Counted from the first letter of the stretch, positions 1 through 9,385 are shown. The stretch is DNA of 64,000 nt from Rhodospirillaceae bacterium (GCA_018667335.1 JABIVD010000051.1:32025-96024); one strand, 5' to 3'. Notes: generated from the letters alone by a model not told the origin. Numbers and translations are program-made.

Positions 1-346
1 GCGGTTGCCACTCGATGTAGCCCAGCGAAGAGGTGCGCGAACGCCTCAAAAAATGCACGGCGAAGACAATCGGTACCGCAAACAGCGCGGCGAACAGAAT
101 TGTCGGCTCCGGTCCCAGCGCAAGCGCCAGGACGACCCCAGTGATGACCACAAGCCCTGTCAGGCCTGCACCCGCCGCCGCGATCACACCGATACCCAAC
201 CCCGCAGCCATCAATGGGATGCCCGTCAGGGTGAGGGGTGCAGCCGCGCCGATGCCAAACGCGAACGGAACTGCGAACAGCAGTGCCGCCAGCGCACCAG
301 CGCTGAGCGTTAAGGCATAGGGTCGGACGGAGTTGATCATTGCCAT
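1..346 (-). CDS. DUF2232 family membrane protein, N-terminal part only
   Basis: An open frame runs leftwards off the window edge from an ATG at 346 (a second ATG lies at 340). The 115 visible residues are strongly hydrophobic, with at least three membrane segments (about residues 10-32, 38-70 and 80-98) and then a basic RRSR stretch. The position directly after rpsR in an rpsF-rpsR unit is where a DUF2232 membrane protein usually sits in Alphaproteobacteria, commonly followed by rplI. Function of the family is unknown. The 41-base gap to rpsR and same direction suggest one transcript. The assignment rests on context and hydrophobicity; no catalytic motif is visible. Confidence 0.7.
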   Translation of the reverse strand, partial: MAMINSVRPYALTLSAGALAALLFAVPFAFGIGAAAPLTLTGIPLMAAGLGIGVIAAAGAGLTGLVVITGVVLALALGPEPTILFAALFAVPIVFAVHFLRRSRTSSLGYIEWQP

Positions 347-387
347 GTTCCGAACGGACGCCTGTCTGGCATCCGGCCTGTCAATCG

Positions 388-660
388 TCAGTCGACGACG
401 TAGGGCAGCAACGCCAGGAACCGAGCGCGCTTGATGGCGCGCGACAGCTCACGCTGCTTTTTGGCTGAGACGGCGGTAATCCGGCTCGGCACAATCTTGC
501 CACGTTCGGAAATGTACCGGGACAGCAGCTTGGTGTCCTTGTAGTCGATCCGCGGCGAATTCGCGCCGGAGAACGGGCAGGTCTTGCGACGACGGAAGAA
601 GGGGCGTCGGCCACCGCCGCCGCCACCGCCACCACCACCGGTGCGGGGTTCCATAGACAT
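388..660 (-). CDS. rpsR: 30S ribosomal protein S18
   Basis: Encodes 90 residues of the small-subunit protein S18, which binds next to S6 on the 16S rRNA platform. The core from [13 protein letters not shown] through the [16 protein letters not shown] and [14 protein letters not shown] stretches is typical of the family. The N-terminus is odd: ten consecutive glycines (residues 7-16) precede the RRPFFRRRK motif, encoded by GGT/GGC codons at about 610-641. The ATG shares one base with the rpsF stop codon (TAATG), so the two ribosomal proteins, which bind as partners, are translationally coupled. Confidence 0.97.
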   Translation of the reverse strand: MSMEPRTGGGGGGGGGGRRPFFRRRKTCPFSGANSPRIDYKDTKLLSRYISERGKIVPSRITAVSAKKQRELSRAIKRARFLALLPYVVD

Positions 661-1244
661 TATTTTTTCTCCCCTTCGCTCTCAGCGGCCGGCGCGTCTT
701 CGGCCGGTGCTTCGGTTGCAGGTGCAGCTTCAGCAGGTGCAGCTTCAGCAGGCGCAGCTTCAGCAGGCGCAGCTTCTGCAGGTGCGGCTTCGGCAGGTGC
801 GGCTTCAGCAGGCGCAGCTTCAGCAGCCGCGGCTTCAGCAGGTGCGGCCGCAGCGGGTGCGGCAGCTTCGACGGCGGGTTTCTTGTCGCCGTCTTCTTCG
901 TCATCACGGCGCGGACGATCCTTGCGGCCCTGCATCATGACCGACGGCATTTCTTCATGCTCGTCCATCCGCAGGGTGAGGTAGCGAAGAACATCGTCAT
1001 GGATGCGCTGTTGGCGCTCCAACTCGAGAATGACGTCCGACGGGGCGTCAAGATTCATCATGACGTAGTGACCCTTCCGGTTCTTCTTGATCCGGTAAGC
1101 GAGATTGCGAAGACCCCAGGATTCAGAGTCCACGACTTTCCCGCCGCCGGTTTCGACGACCCCGGTGAAGGTTTCGACCAACTGGTCGACCTGTGCGCCG
1201 GAAACATCCTGACGCGCAATAAAGATGTGTTCGTAGAGTGGCAT
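660..1244 (-). CDS. rpsF: 30S ribosomal protein S6 with long Ala/Pro/Glu tail
   Basis: Ribosomal protein S6, partner of S18. Residues 1 to about 110 are the S6 fold ([13 protein letters not shown] start, [17 protein letters not shown]). The start ATG at 1244 is preceded by AGGGGAG at a good spacing; the frame stays open far upstream but that part has no S6 similarity. After an acidic/basic linker ([16 protein letters not shown]) the last 70 or so residues are a low-complexity tail built of EAAPA-type pentapeptides, encoded by a 15-base tandem repeat. The protein is 194 residues, compared with roughly 130 for a plain S6. E. coli S6 also has an acidic, glutamate-extended tail, so the tail may be a variation on that theme. 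Confidence 0.96.
   Translation of the reverse strand: MPLYEHIFIARQDVSGAQVDQLVETFTGVVETGGGKVVDSESWGLRNLAYRIKKNRKGHYVMMNLDAPSDVILELERQQRIHDDVLRYLTLRMDEHEEMPSVMMQGRKDRPRRDDEEDGDKKPAVEAAAPAAAAPAEAAAAEAAPAEAAPAEAAPAEAAPAEAAPAEAAPAEAAPATEAPAEDAPAAESEGEKK
721..855. repeat. 15-base tandem repeat inside rpsF
   Basis: Eight clean 15-base units (consensus on the plus strand GGTGCAGCTTCAGCA, variants at positions 3, 6, 11 and 12) run from 721 to 840, with a degenerate ninth to 855. The unit is a multiple of three, so copy-number change keeps frame and alters the number of EAAPA pentapeptides in the S6 tail. The variants between units are mostly silent. Confidence 0.9.
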
Positions 1245-1523
1245 ATTCTGCGACTCCCCTTGGCTGTTTGCTGACCACCGACGATCGCCCCTTTCGGGCC
1301 GCGTCTGCATGGTCATAGCCGAAGCGCAATGGCGGATCCGGCAAGGAGTTGACGCCGGATGTCTCCCGGCGCCGCTTGAGGCGCGGGAATACACCACAAG
1401 CGTCATGTCGGCGCAAGGAATACATCCACGCGTCGCCAACCTGTTTGCAGGGTCACTGCCTTGCGGCTCGGCGGTGGCGGCGATATGAAGGTCGAGCACC
1501 CAGGAATAAGGAAAGTTGCAGAT

Positions 1524-2465
1524 ATGAATCGTGCATTCGTCTTTCCCGGACAGGGAAGTCAGGAAGTGGGCATGGGGCAGGGCCTTGCGGAGGCGTTTCC
1601 GTCTGCCCGGCTTGTATTCGAGGAAGTCGATGACGCGCTTGAGCGGCGTCTCAGCCAAATAATTTTCGAGGGCCCACAGGAAGAACTCACGCTGACCCAG
1701 AATGCGCAGCCGGCCCTGATGGCCGTGAGCATGGCGGTCGTACGCGTGCTTGAAGAAGAGGGCGGGATCAAGGTTTCCGAGGCGGCGTCCTTTGTCGCTG
1801 GCCACAGCCTCGGCGAATACTCCGCACTGGCGGCATCCGGTGCGTTGAGCATCGCCGATACCGCCCGCCTGTTGCAGACCCGCGGTGAGGCAATGCAGGC
1901 CGCCGTCCCCGTCGGTGTTGGCGCCATGGCGGCGGTCCTTGGGCCGAGCCTTGAAGAGGTGGAAGCGATCGCGGTCGATGCCGCCGAGGATCAGGTCTGT
2001 GATGTCGCCAACGACAATTCTGATGGCCAGGTCGTGGTCAGCGGAAACACCGAGGCTGTGGAACGCGCGGTGGAAATCGCCAAGGAGCGGGGCGCGCGTC
2101 GCGCAATTCTGCTGCCGGTCAGCGCACCGTTCCACTGTTCGCTTCTGGATCCGGCTGCCGACGTCATGACCTACGCATTGGCCAGCGCCGAGATTTCAAT
2201 GCCCAACCCACCGGTGATCGCAAATGTCACCGCGGCACCGGTCACCGATCCTGATGAAATTCGCAATCTTCTGATCCAGCAAGTCACCAGCCGGGTGCGC
2301 TGGCGCGAGGGCGTTCTGGCGATGCGCGATCTGGGGGTCGAAGAATTGTGTGAGCTCGGTGCCGGCAAGGTTCTGTCGGGCCTGACCCGGCGAATCGAAC
2401 GGGACATGACCAGCCGCGCCATCGGAACACCGGACGATATTGAAGCTTTTATCGGCGCGCTTTAA
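1524..2465 (+). CDS. fabD: Malonyl-CoA:ACP transacylase
   Basis: Transfers malonyl from CoA to the acyl carrier protein, supplying the extender unit for fatty acid synthesis in the cytoplasm. The 313 residues start [13 protein letters not shown], the classical FabD N-terminus; the frame is open upstream to 1461 but this ATG has an AGGAATAAGGAAAG purine tract in front. The active-site serine is S95 in GHSLGEYS, and the catalytic histidine lies in APFHCSLL. It is the first gene of the fabD-fabG-acpP-fabF-mltG cluster, 10 bases before fabG. The 279-base gap to the divergent rpsF must hold promoters for both directions. Confidence 0.97.
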   Translation: MNRAFVFPGQGSQEVGMGQGLAEAFPSARLVFEEVDDALERRLSQIIFEGPQEELTLTQNAQPALMAVSMAVVRVLEEEGGIKVSEAASFVAGHSLGEYSALAASGALSIADTARLLQTRGEAMQAAVPVGVGAMAAVLGPSLEEVEAIAVDAAEDQVCDVANDNSDGQVVVSGNTEAVERAVEIAKERGARRAILLPVSAPFHCSLLDPAADVMTYALASAEISMPNPPVIANVTAAPVTDPDEIRNLLIQQVTSRVRWREGVLAMRDLGVEELCELGAGKVLSGLTRRIERDMTSRAIGTPDDIEAFIGAL

Positions 2466-2474
2466 GGGGGCGAC

Positions 2475-3212
2475 ATGTTTGACCTGAATGAAAAGACAGC
2501 ACTCGTGACAGGAGCGACCGGCGGCATCGGCGATGCGATTGCTCGCACCCTGCATGCGCGCGGGGCGACTGTGGTGATCAGCGGAACGCGCGCGGAGCGG
2601 CTTGAGGCACTGGCCGCCGATCTGGGCGCCAACTGTCACATCGCAGCGGCGGACCTGTCGGACCCGGCGGCGCCTGACGCCTTGATTGCGGCGGCGATGG
2701 AAGCGGCAGGCGGTGTCGACATTCTGATCAACAACGCCGGTCTGACGCGTGACAATCTTGCCATGCGTATGAAAGACGATGAGTGGCAGCAGGTCCTGGA
2801 CGTAAACCTGTCGGCGGCGTTTCGCCTGAGCCGCGGGGTTCTGCGCGGAATGATGAAGGCCCGCTGGGGGCGCATTGTCACGATCACCTCCGTAGTCGGT
2901 GCGACCGGCAACCCCGGTCAGGTGAATTACGCTGCATCGAAGGCGGGGCTGACTGGCATGACGAAAGCGCTGGCGCAGGAAGTCGCCAGCCGCGGCATCA
3001 CGGTCAATTGCATCGCACCGGGCTTTATCGAGACACCGATGACTGACGTCTTGTCTGATGACCAGAAGTCGACGTTGCTCGAGCGTATTCCCGCCGGAAG
3101 GCTTGGTCTGCCCGACGATATCGCGGCCGGCACCGCGTATCTCGTAAGTGACGAGGCGGGCTATGTCACCGGACAGACCCTGCACGTGAATGGCGGCATG
3201 GCGATGCTGTGA
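2475..3212 (+). CDS. fabG: 3-oxoacyl-ACP reductase
   Basis: NADPH-dependent reduction of 3-oxoacyl-ACP, the first reduction of the elongation cycle. The 245 residues have the short-chain dehydrogenase layout: TGATGGIG nucleotide-binding loop (12-19), NNAG (86-89), catalytic S139, Y152 and K156 (NYAASKAG), and the C-terminal VTGQTLHVNGGMAML typical of FabG. A GGGGG ribosome-binding tract directly precedes the ATG. Its place between fabD and acpP separates it from the two unrelated SDRs at 6.2-7.7 kb. Confidence 0.96.
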   Translation: MFDLNEKTALVTGATGGIGDAIARTLHARGATVVISGTRAERLEALAADLGANCHIAAADLSDPAAPDALIAAAMEAAGGVDILINNAGLTRDNLAMRMKDDEWQQVLDVNLSAAFRLSRGVLRGMMKARWGRIVTITSVVGATGNPGQVNYAASKAGLTGMTKALAQEVASRGITVNCIAPGFIETPMTDVLSDDQKSTLLERIPAGRLGLPDDIAAGTAYLVSDEAGYVTGQTLHVNGGMAML

Positions 3213-3444
3213 TCGGAAGTAGGGTGGCTGCGGGTCACCGTGCGCTTGACGTTACGCACGAACGCCGGTAAACGCCGCTTCAGTGTCGCGTTGGCGTTGC
3301 CGACTATGGTGGGACGCGTGGCGCTGTGATAGTGATGAACGGTTGATTTCGAGGGCGCTCGGACGCCGAATCGGCTTAAATCAATCCCGTATCAAGGGTG
3401 TCGTTATTGGCGCCGAGAAACCAAAGAAGCAAGGGCATGCAGAC

Positions 3445-3681
3445 ATGAGCGATATCGCTGACCGCGTTCAGAAAATTGTTGTCGAACATTTGGGTGTCGA
3501 CGAGGGCAAAGTTTCCGAAGGCGCGAGCTTCATCGACGACCTCGGCGCTGACAGCCTCGATACCGTCGAACTCGTGATGGCGTTCGAAGAAGAGTTCGGA
3601 TGCGAAATTCCTGATGATGCCGCTGAGAAAATTCTCACGGTCGGGGACGCAGTCAAGTTCCTCGAATCCGCCGCCGACTGA
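3445..3681 (+). CDS. acpP: Acyl carrier protein
   Basis: Carries growing acyl chains on a phosphopantetheine arm. The 78 residues are acidic and contain the attachment serine S37 in [10 protein letters not shown]. The frame is open upstream to 3283 but the family start is the ATG at 3445 (MSDIADRVQ). The gap of 232 bases from fabG is long for this operon and suggests a separate promoter, as expected for a very abundant protein. A stem-loop follows the stop codon. Confidence 0.97.
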   Translation: MSDIADRVQKIVVEHLGVDEGKVSEGASFIDDLGADSLDTVELVMAFEEEFGCEIPDDAAEKILTVGDAVKFLESAAD

Positions 3682-3697
3682 ACCCACCGATTGAACC

Positions 3698-3714
3698 CTG
3701 CGCTATTTGCGCAG
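3698..3714 (+). promoter_or_regulatory. Stem-loop between acpP and fabF
   Basis: CTGCGC, a five-base TATTT loop and GCGCAG form a perfect six-pair hairpin 17 bases after the acpP stop. It is not followed by a T-run, so it is a weak candidate for a full terminator; it could stabilise the acpP message or attenuate read-through to fabF and so set the ratio of the two products. This role is inference. Confidence 0.45.
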
Positions 3715-3765
3715 ACGGTTCTTCAGTGAGTTTCCATTGACCGTGCAACAGCGCATCGGAATCCA

Positions 3766-5025
3766 ATGAGACGTGTCGTCGTTACCGGAATGGGTTTGGT
3801 CTCGCCGTTGGGCGTGGGCCTGGACCACAATTGGAGCCGTCTAACCAACGGTGAATCCGGTGCTGTGGGGATTCAGGGATTCGACGTGTCCGATCTGCCG
3901 GCCAAGATCGCCGCGCCGGTTCCGCGCGGCGATGGCTCGAACGGCACCTTCAATCCTGACAATTATGTTTCGGCGAAGGACCAGCGGCGGATCGACGATT
4001 TTATCGTCTACGGCGTCTCCGCGGCGACCGAGGCGGTTGAGGATTCGGGCTGGAAGCCTGACGATGTCGAGGATCAGGAGCGCACAGGCGTCATGATCGG
4101 GTCGGGCATTGGTGGCCTGCAGACCATTTATGAAGGCTCCAAGCTTCTGAATGAACAGGGCCCGCGCAAGGTGGGGCCGTTCTTTATCCCGTCTGCGCTG
4201 ATCAATCTCGCTTCGGGGCATGTATCGATCAAATACGGCTTCAAGGGGCCGAACCATGCGGTCGTCACGGCATGTTCGACCGGCGCGCATGCGATCGGGG
4301 ACGCCGCACGTCTGATCATGTGGGACGATGCGGATGTCATGGTGGCAGGTGGCGCCGAGGCGGCGATTTGCCGTATCGGGATCGCCGGTTTTGCAGCATG
4401 TCGCGCGCTTTCGACGGGTTACAACGACACGCCCGAAGCGGCCTCCCGGCCGTATGACAAGGGGCGTGATGGATTTGTTATGGGTGAAGGCGCCGGCGTG
4501 GTTGTGCTCGAAGAATATGAGCATGCCAAAGCGCGCGGCGCAAAAATATATGCCGAGATCATAGGCTATGGCATGTCCGGCGATGCGCATCACATCACCG
4601 CACCGGCCGAAGATGGCAATGGCGGGTTCCGTTCGATGCAGGCCGCGCTCAAGCGGGCCGAGCTCAATCCCGACGACATCGACTATGTAAACGCGCACGG
4701 CACCTCGACACCGCTGGGTGACGAGATCGAACTGGGCGCGGTAAAGCGCCTGTTCGGCGATCACGCCTATTCATTGGCCATGTCGTCGACCAAGTCGGCG
4801 ATCGGCCATCTGCTCGGTGCGGCCGGCGCTGTCGAGGCGATCTACTCGATCATGGCGATCAACAGCAACACCGTGCCGCCGACGATCAATCTCGACGACC
4901 CCTCGGACGCATGCGATATCGATCTCGTACCCCACGTGGCCAAGGAAAAGCCGGTACGCAACGTGCTGAGCAATTCGTTCGGGTTTGGCGGGACCAACGC
5001 GAGCCTGGTCTTCACCGAAGTCTGA
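3766..5025 (+). CDS. fabF: Beta-ketoacyl-ACP synthase II
   Basis: Condenses malonyl-ACP with acyl-ACP. The 419-residue length is usual for FabF/KAS II. The active-site cysteine is in TACSTGAHAIG and the two histidines in NAHGTSTPLGD and KSAIGHLLGAAG, giving the Cys-His-His triad of KAS I/II rather than the Cys-His-Asn of FabH. The C-terminus SNSFGFGGTNASLVF is the thiolase-fold glycine-rich end. It lies 84 bases after acpP and 40 before mltG. Confidence 0.97.
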   Translation: MRRVVVTGMGLVSPLGVGLDHNWSRLTNGESGAVGIQGFDVSDLPAKIAAPVPRGDGSNGTFNPDNYVSAKDQRRIDDFIVYGVSAATEAVEDSGWKPDDVEDQERTGVMIGSGIGGLQTIYEGSKLLNEQGPRKVGPFFIPSALINLASGHVSIKYGFKGPNHAVVTACSTGAHAIGDAARLIMWDDADVMVAGGAEAAICRIGIAGFAACRALSTGYNDTPEAASRPYDKGRDGFVMGEGAGVVVLEEYEHAKARGAKIYAEIIGYGMSGDAHHITAPAEDGNGGFRSMQAALKRAELNPDDIDYVNAHGTSTPLGDEIELGAVKRLFGDHAYSLAMSSTKSAIGHLLGAAGAVEAIYSIMAINSNTVPPTINLDDPSDACDIDLVPHVAKEKPVRNVLSNSFGFGGTNASLVFTEV

Positions 5026-5065
5026 CCCGTGCGACTCTCGGATGCGCGGCTATCATGCCGGCGCG

Positions 5066-6160
5066 ATGAGCGATCATAATCCATCTGATATTCCGGCCCG
5101 GGAACGGTCTGCGGGAGATCCCGCAGAACAGTCCGACGGCACACCCGCGCGCCAATCGCACCGCGGAGCTGGGTGGTTTGTCACCATCTTTGTCTTCGTC
5201 CTGATCGCCGGCGCCACTCTGGCCGGCGGCGGGACAGTGATGTTGCACCGCGCCTATAGCGATCCGGGCCCTCTGGCGGCCGACATATCGGTCGTTATTC
5301 CGCGTGGTGCGTCCGGTCAGGCGATCGCGGCGACGCTGGTGGATGTCGGTGTCGCGGCCGATACACGTCTGTTTGCCATCGCGCTGCGGTTTCTGGCACC
5401 GGAACGCCCGCTGCGTGCCGGCGAGTACGCATTCGCCGCCCGGATCAGCCTGCGCGACGTTGTTGCCAAGCTGCAGGCTGGTGAGACGGTTGTGCGCCGG
5501 ATGACGGTGGCCGAGGGGCTGACAACCCGCGAAGTTCTGGAACTTATATCGATGACGGAGGGGCTGGCGGGCTCGCTCCCTGAGGCGTCAGAGCTCGGTG
5601 AGGGGGTGCTGCTGCCGGAGACCTATCATTTCAGCCTGGGTGATGCGCGCGTCGATTTGGTTGCTCGTATGACGACGGCGCGGGATGCGGCGCTCGCGCG
5701 CCTATGGGGCGCACGCAAGGCAGGTCTTCCTTTGGCGACGCCCAAGGAGGCACTGATCCTCGCTTCGATTGTTGAGCGCGAAACGGGCGTTCCCGAGGAA
5801 CGCGGACGGGTGGCGGGCGTATTTATCAATCGATTAACAAGGGGGATGCGCCTGCAGTCCGACCCGACGGTGGCGTATGGCCTGGCGAACGAGAACGGCC
5901 CGCTCGATCGTCCCTTGCGCCGCGCCGACCTGGAAGTCGACCATCCCTACAATACTTATGTTCACCGTGGCCTGCCGCCCGGACCGATTGCCAATCCCGG
6001 GCTCGCCAGCATTGCTGCGGTTCTCAATCCGGCCGAGACGGACGACCTCTATTTTGTTGCCGACGGGACAGGCGGGCATGCGTTTGCGCGGACGTTGGCG
6101 GAACACAACCGCAATGTGGCGCGCTGGCGGCGCATTCAACGCGAGCAGCGCGCGCGTTAG
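5066..6160 (+). CDS. mltG: Endolytic murein transglycosylase MltG (YceG-like)
   Basis: Inner-membrane lytic transglycosylase that cleaves nascent glycan strands and is thought to set their length. From the ATG at 5066 the 364 residues begin with a charged cytoplasmic stretch, then one membrane segment (about 34-54, WFVTIFVFVLIAGATLAGG), then the YceG domain with the catalytic glutamate region SIVERETGV and the conserved QSDPTVAYG. fabF followed by mltG is a conserved proteobacterial neighbourhood. The frame opens at 4985 inside fabF, but the first 27 residues would be unlike the family. Confidence 0.94.
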   Translation: MSDHNPSDIPARERSAGDPAEQSDGTPARQSHRGAGWFVTIFVFVLIAGATLAGGGTVMLHRAYSDPGPLAADISVVIPRGASGQAIAATLVDVGVAADTRLFAIALRFLAPERPLRAGEYAFAARISLRDVVAKLQAGETVVRRMTVAEGLTTREVLELISMTEGLAGSLPEASELGEGVLLPETYHFSLGDARVDLVARMTTARDAALARLWGARKAGLPLATPKEALILASIVERETGVPEERGRVAGVFINRLTRGMRLQSDPTVAYGLANENGPLDRPLRRADLEVDHPYNTYVHRGLPPGPIANPGLASIAAVLNPAETDDLYFVADGTGGHAFARTLAEHNRNVARWRRIQREQRAR

Positions 6161-6166
6161 GGCGAC

Positions 6167-6967
6167 CTAGATTTTCTGGTCGGGCTGCGCCATGACCTGC
6201 TTCAGAACCCGCCAATAGCCGCCGATATCGGTGAAACCGCCATCGACGGCGATGTCATGACCGGTGATATAGCTCGAATCATCGCACGCCAAGAACAGCA
6301 CGACCTTGGCGATTTCTTCCGAACTCGCGCCGCGTTCCATCGGTGTCTGGTCCGTCAGCGCCTTCACGAAGTCGACCGAATCTTCGACCAGAGGTGTGTG
6401 TACGAGGCCCGGATGGACTGCGTTCACGCGAATCCCCCAATCCACCAGTTCCATTGCCGCGCTCTTTGTAATCCCGCGGATGCCCCATTTGCTCGCGCTG
6501 TAGGCCGTCGCGAAATGCCCGGTCAGGCCCGCGATCGAACCGGTGTTCACGATCGCACCGCCGCCGCTGTCACGGATCAGGGGGGCGGCCTCCCGGATGC
6601 CGAGAAAGGCCCCCGTGAGGTTGACGGACAGCAGCCGGTTCCAGTCTTCCAATTTGGTGTTGGTGACCGAGCCGCCACGTAGCGGAATACCGGCGTTGTT
6701 GACCAGAATGTTTAGCCCGGCGGACTCTGTCCTGATGTTTTCGATCAGGGCGCGCCATTCATCCTCGTTGGCGACGTCGAGATGCCGGTAATGCGCATCT
6801 CCGCCGCTGTCACGAATGGACGCGGCCTGCGCCTCGCCGGCGTCGTCGGCGATGTCGGAAAGGATTACCCGCGCACCCGCCTGGGCGAACAGGGTTGCCT
6901 CGGCGGCGCCCTGTCCGCTGCTGGCCCCGGTGACAAGCGCGATTTTTCCGGCCAGTTTCTGATCCAT
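6167..6967 (-). CDS. SDR family oxidoreductase, probably NAD-dependent
   Basis: Classical short-chain dehydrogenase of 266 residues: TGASSGQG loop (13-20), NNAG, catalytic S144, Y156 and K160 (YSASKWG), and PGLVHTPL. D38 at the end of the second beta strand (ILSDIADD) usually selects NAD over NADP. The C-terminal GHDIAVDGGFT is common in 3-alpha/3-beta-hydroxysteroid or cyclic-alcohol dehydrogenase-like SDRs, but substrate cannot be read from the sequence. It ends 6 bases from mltG, convergent, and is probably co-transcribed with the SDR upstream (15-base gap). Confidence 0.85.
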   Translation of the reverse strand: MDQKLAGKIALVTGASSGQGAAEATLFAQAGARVILSDIADDAGEAQAASIRDSGGDAHYRHLDVANEDEWRALIENIRTESAGLNILVNNAGIPLRGGSVTNTKLEDWNRLLSVNLTGAFLGIREAAPLIRDSGGGAIVNTGSIAGLTGHFATAYSASKWGIRGITKSAAMELVDWGIRVNAVHPGLVHTPLVEDSVDFVKALTDQTPMERGASSEEIAKVVLFLACDDSSYITGHDIAVDGGFTDIGGYWRVLKQVMAQPDQKI

Positions 6968-6981
6968 GGTGAGGTCCTCGT

Positions 6982-7707
6982 TCAGAAGAGTGAGAGCATG
7001 CGAATGCCCACATAGAGTGACAGGGGAAATGCGATTCGTGACCTGCCGTGCGCCAGCCCGCTTACGATACGGTGCGCGGCCACATCGGTGTCCATCAGCA
7101 TCGGCATGCGAAAATTATTGGCGTCCGTCATGGGGGATCGCACAAACCCCGGACAAATTACGCTGATACCCACCGCGCTGCGCCGATGTGCCCGCTGCAA
7201 TCCTTCGCCATAGAACCGAACGGCGGCCTTACTGGCGCAATAGGCCGGTGCCTCTCCGAAAGCGCGGAAACTGGCAAGACTGGACACGATGGCGACCTGC
7301 CCCGCGTTGCGGGGAAGCATGCCGGCGAGGGCCGGTTCCAGAGTATTGACCGTGCCGTCGACGTTTGTCGCAAATATCTCCGCGTCGCTGGCGTCGGGTG
7401 CATTGCCGAGTTTGATGGTCCCGCCTGAAATGCCGGCATTTGCGACGACCAGATCAAGCGCCTGTTCCGCATCTGCCTCCGCAATCCATGCGGTCATCGA
7501 TTCCCGATCGGTGACATCCGTTTGTCGCGTTTCACAAAGGGCACCCGAGGCGCGGCAGGCCGTGGCGACCTCATCGAGGTGCGCGGCGTTGCGTCCACCG
7601 AGGGAGAGTCGTCGGCCTGGTGCGGCATAGGCACACGCCAGCGCTGCGCCAATCCCGCTGGAGGCGCCGGTGATCAGGACGTGGCCGGGGTTGTCGAAGC
7701 TGGTCAC
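6982..7707 (-). CDS. SDR family oxidoreductase
   Basis: A second short-chain dehydrogenase, 241 residues, only distantly like its neighbour. It has TGASSGIG (13-20), a shortened ANAG, catalytic serine pair S142/S143, Y156 and K160 (YCASKAA). R39 in LGGRN after the second strand favours NADP. The C-terminal FPLSLYVGIRMLSLF is hydrophobic and may sit at the membrane, as in some lipid-acting SDRs. Substrate unknown. The pair separates mltG from yicC-gmk on the opposite strand. Confidence 0.82.
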   Translation of the reverse strand: MTSFDNPGHVLITGASSGIGAALACAYAAPGRRLSLGGRNAAHLDEVATACRASGALCETRQTDVTDRESMTAWIAEADAEQALDLVVANAGISGGTIKLGNAPDASDAEIFATNVDGTVNTLEPALAGMLPRNAGQVAIVSSLASFRAFGEAPAYCASKAAVRFYGEGLQRAHRRSAVGISVICPGFVRSPMTDANNFRMPMLMDTDVAAHRIVSGLAHGRSRIAFPLSLYVGIRMLSLF

Positions 7708-7828
7708 CGGATTTTCCGCAGTTGCGCACCGGGTTGTTGGTGGTCCGGCGCCAAGCTATAACGCAGAGCATGATAACAGCACTTCGGCGCGCCGCTTTGA
7801 GCGACCTCGATGCGGCCTTTTCCGCGCC

Positions 7829-8719
7829 ATGACCCTTCAAAGCATGACCGGTTTTGCCCGCACGGCCGGGCAGGATGAGTTCTTCGCCTGGACGTGGGAG
7901 GCGCGCAGCGTGAACGCGCGCGGCCTCGATGTGCGCTGCCGTGTTCCGAATGGCTATGAAGCCGTCGAGCAGGCGGTACGCGCCGCCGCGGCGAAGATGT
8001 TCCAGCGCGGCAATATCACCATCGGTGTCTCCGTCGAGCGAATTGACCAGGCGAGCGCACGCTTTCGGATCAATCGAGATCTCCTCGATCAGGTACAGGC
8101 ACTCCGCGCGGAACTGGGTGACACGATAGCCGACACGCCGCCCACGATTGACGGGCTGCTATCTATTCGCGGCATGCTCGAGCCGGTCGATGCGACAGAA
8201 GATGAGGACAAACGTGCAGCTCGTGAGAGCGCGATGATTGTGTCCGGTCAGGACATGCTGACGGCATTGTCGGTTGCGCGGTCCGGTGAAGGACAACGCC
8301 TCGATGACATTATGGCAGGTCATCTGGACATTCTCGCCGACCTGACACAGGAAGCGGCCAACAACGCCGCCACTCAGCCCGAGGCGATTCGCGAACGTCT
8401 TGCGGCGCTGATCGGCGAGCTTCTGGGCGCTGAACCCAAGTTGCCGGAAGAACGCCTGGCACAGGAAGTTGCCGTGCTGGTTGGCAAGGCGGATATACGC
8501 GAAGAACTGGACCGTCTCGCCGTGCATGTCGCGGCTGTGCGCGAATTGTTGGAAGACGGCGTGGCCGTTGGTCGGCGTCTCGATTTTCTGTGCCAGGAGC
8601 TCAACCGGGAAGCCAACACGCTGTGTTCCAAGTCGGCGGATGTCGACTTGACCCGAATTGGTCTGGCGATGAAGGCGACAATTGAGCAGTTTCGCGAGCA
8701 AGTACAGAATGTGGAGTAG
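7829..8719 (+). CDS. YicC/YloC family endoribonuclease
   Basis: 296 residues starting MTLQSMTGFAR, the invariant beginning of YicC proteins; the N-terminal YicC domain (about 1-155) is followed by the DUF1732 domain ending FLCQELNREANTLCSKS and IEQFREQVQNVE. Members in E. coli and B. subtilis were reported to act as endoribonucleases on RNA. The gene stands directly before gmk (8-base gap), a very widespread pairing. The frame is open upstream to 7670 but the family start is clear. Confidence 0.93.
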   Translation: MTLQSMTGFARTAGQDEFFAWTWEARSVNARGLDVRCRVPNGYEAVEQAVRAAAAKMFQRGNITIGVSVERIDQASARFRINRDLLDQVQALRAELGDTIADTPPTIDGLLSIRGMLEPVDATEDEDKRAARESAMIVSGQDMLTALSVARSGEGQRLDDIMAGHLDILADLTQEAANNAATQPEAIRERLAALIGELLGAEPKLPEERLAQEVAVLVGKADIREELDRLAVHVAAVRELLEDGVAVGRRLDFLCQELNREANTLCSKSADVDLTRIGLAMKATIEQFREQVQNVE

Positions 8720-8727
8720 GACGCGAC

Positions 8728-9381
8728 ATGGCCGGTGACGAAACCAGTGGATTACGGATCAAGCGGCGGGGGCTAATGCTCGTGTTGTCGTCACCGTCCG
8801 GCGCGGGCAAGACGTCGATATCACGCGCCGTGCTGGAACGGGATGCGAATATTTCCCTTTCGATCTCCGTGACGACACGGCCGCGTCGGCCGGGTGAAGT
8901 CGATGGCGAGCATTACATCTTCGTCGATCGAACCGAGTTTGATCTGATGGTAAACCGGCAGGAGCTGCTGGAGTATGCCAAGGTCTTCGATCACTATTAC
9001 GGAACGCCGCGTGCCCCGGTGGACGAGGCGCTCGGCGCGGGTCGGGACGTGCTCTTCGATCTGGATTGGCAGGGAACCCAGCAGGTCGCGGAAAGCGCCC
9101 GCGACGACCTGGTGAGCGTATTTATACTGCCACCCTCGACGGCCGAGCTCGAACGGCGGCTGCAAAGCCGCGCCCAGGACAGCCACGAGGTGATTGCGGA
9201 TCGTATGGCGAAGGCGGCAGACGAAATCACCCACTGGTCCGAATATGACTATGTGGTGGTCAACGAGAGCTTCGAGAACAGTGTTGCCAAGATGATGGCC
9301 ATCCTCGACGCCGAACGCCTGCGCCGCGCCCGACAAGAGGGCCTGTCAGACCTCGTGCGCCTGCTGCGGCAGGGCCAGTAG
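8728..9381 (+). CDS. gmk: Guanylate kinase
   Basis: Converts GMP to GDP with ATP. The 217 residues contain the P-loop SPSGAGKTSISR near residue 22, the SVTTRPRRPGEVDG GMP-binding segment and DLDWQGTQQV. Length and motif order are normal. A GGA ribosome-binding tract lies between the yicC stop and the ATG. Convergent with a small hypothetical gene whose stop is four bases away. Confidence 0.97.
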   Translation: MAGDETSGLRIKRRGLMLVLSSPSGAGKTSISRAVLERDANISLSISVTTRPRRPGEVDGEHYIFVDRTEFDLMVNRQELLEYAKVFDHYYGTPRAPVDEALGAGRDVLFDLDWQGTQQVAESARDDLVSVFILPPSTAELERRLQSRAQDSHEVIADRMAKAADEITHWSEYDYVVVNESFENSVAKMMAILDAERLRRARQEGLSDLVRLLRQGQ

Positions 9382-9385
9382 CCGC

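Noticed and set aside
1245..2135. Upstream extension of rpsF
   Set aside because: It lies opposite fabD and has no S6 residues; the ATG at 1244 has a good ribosome-binding site and family start.
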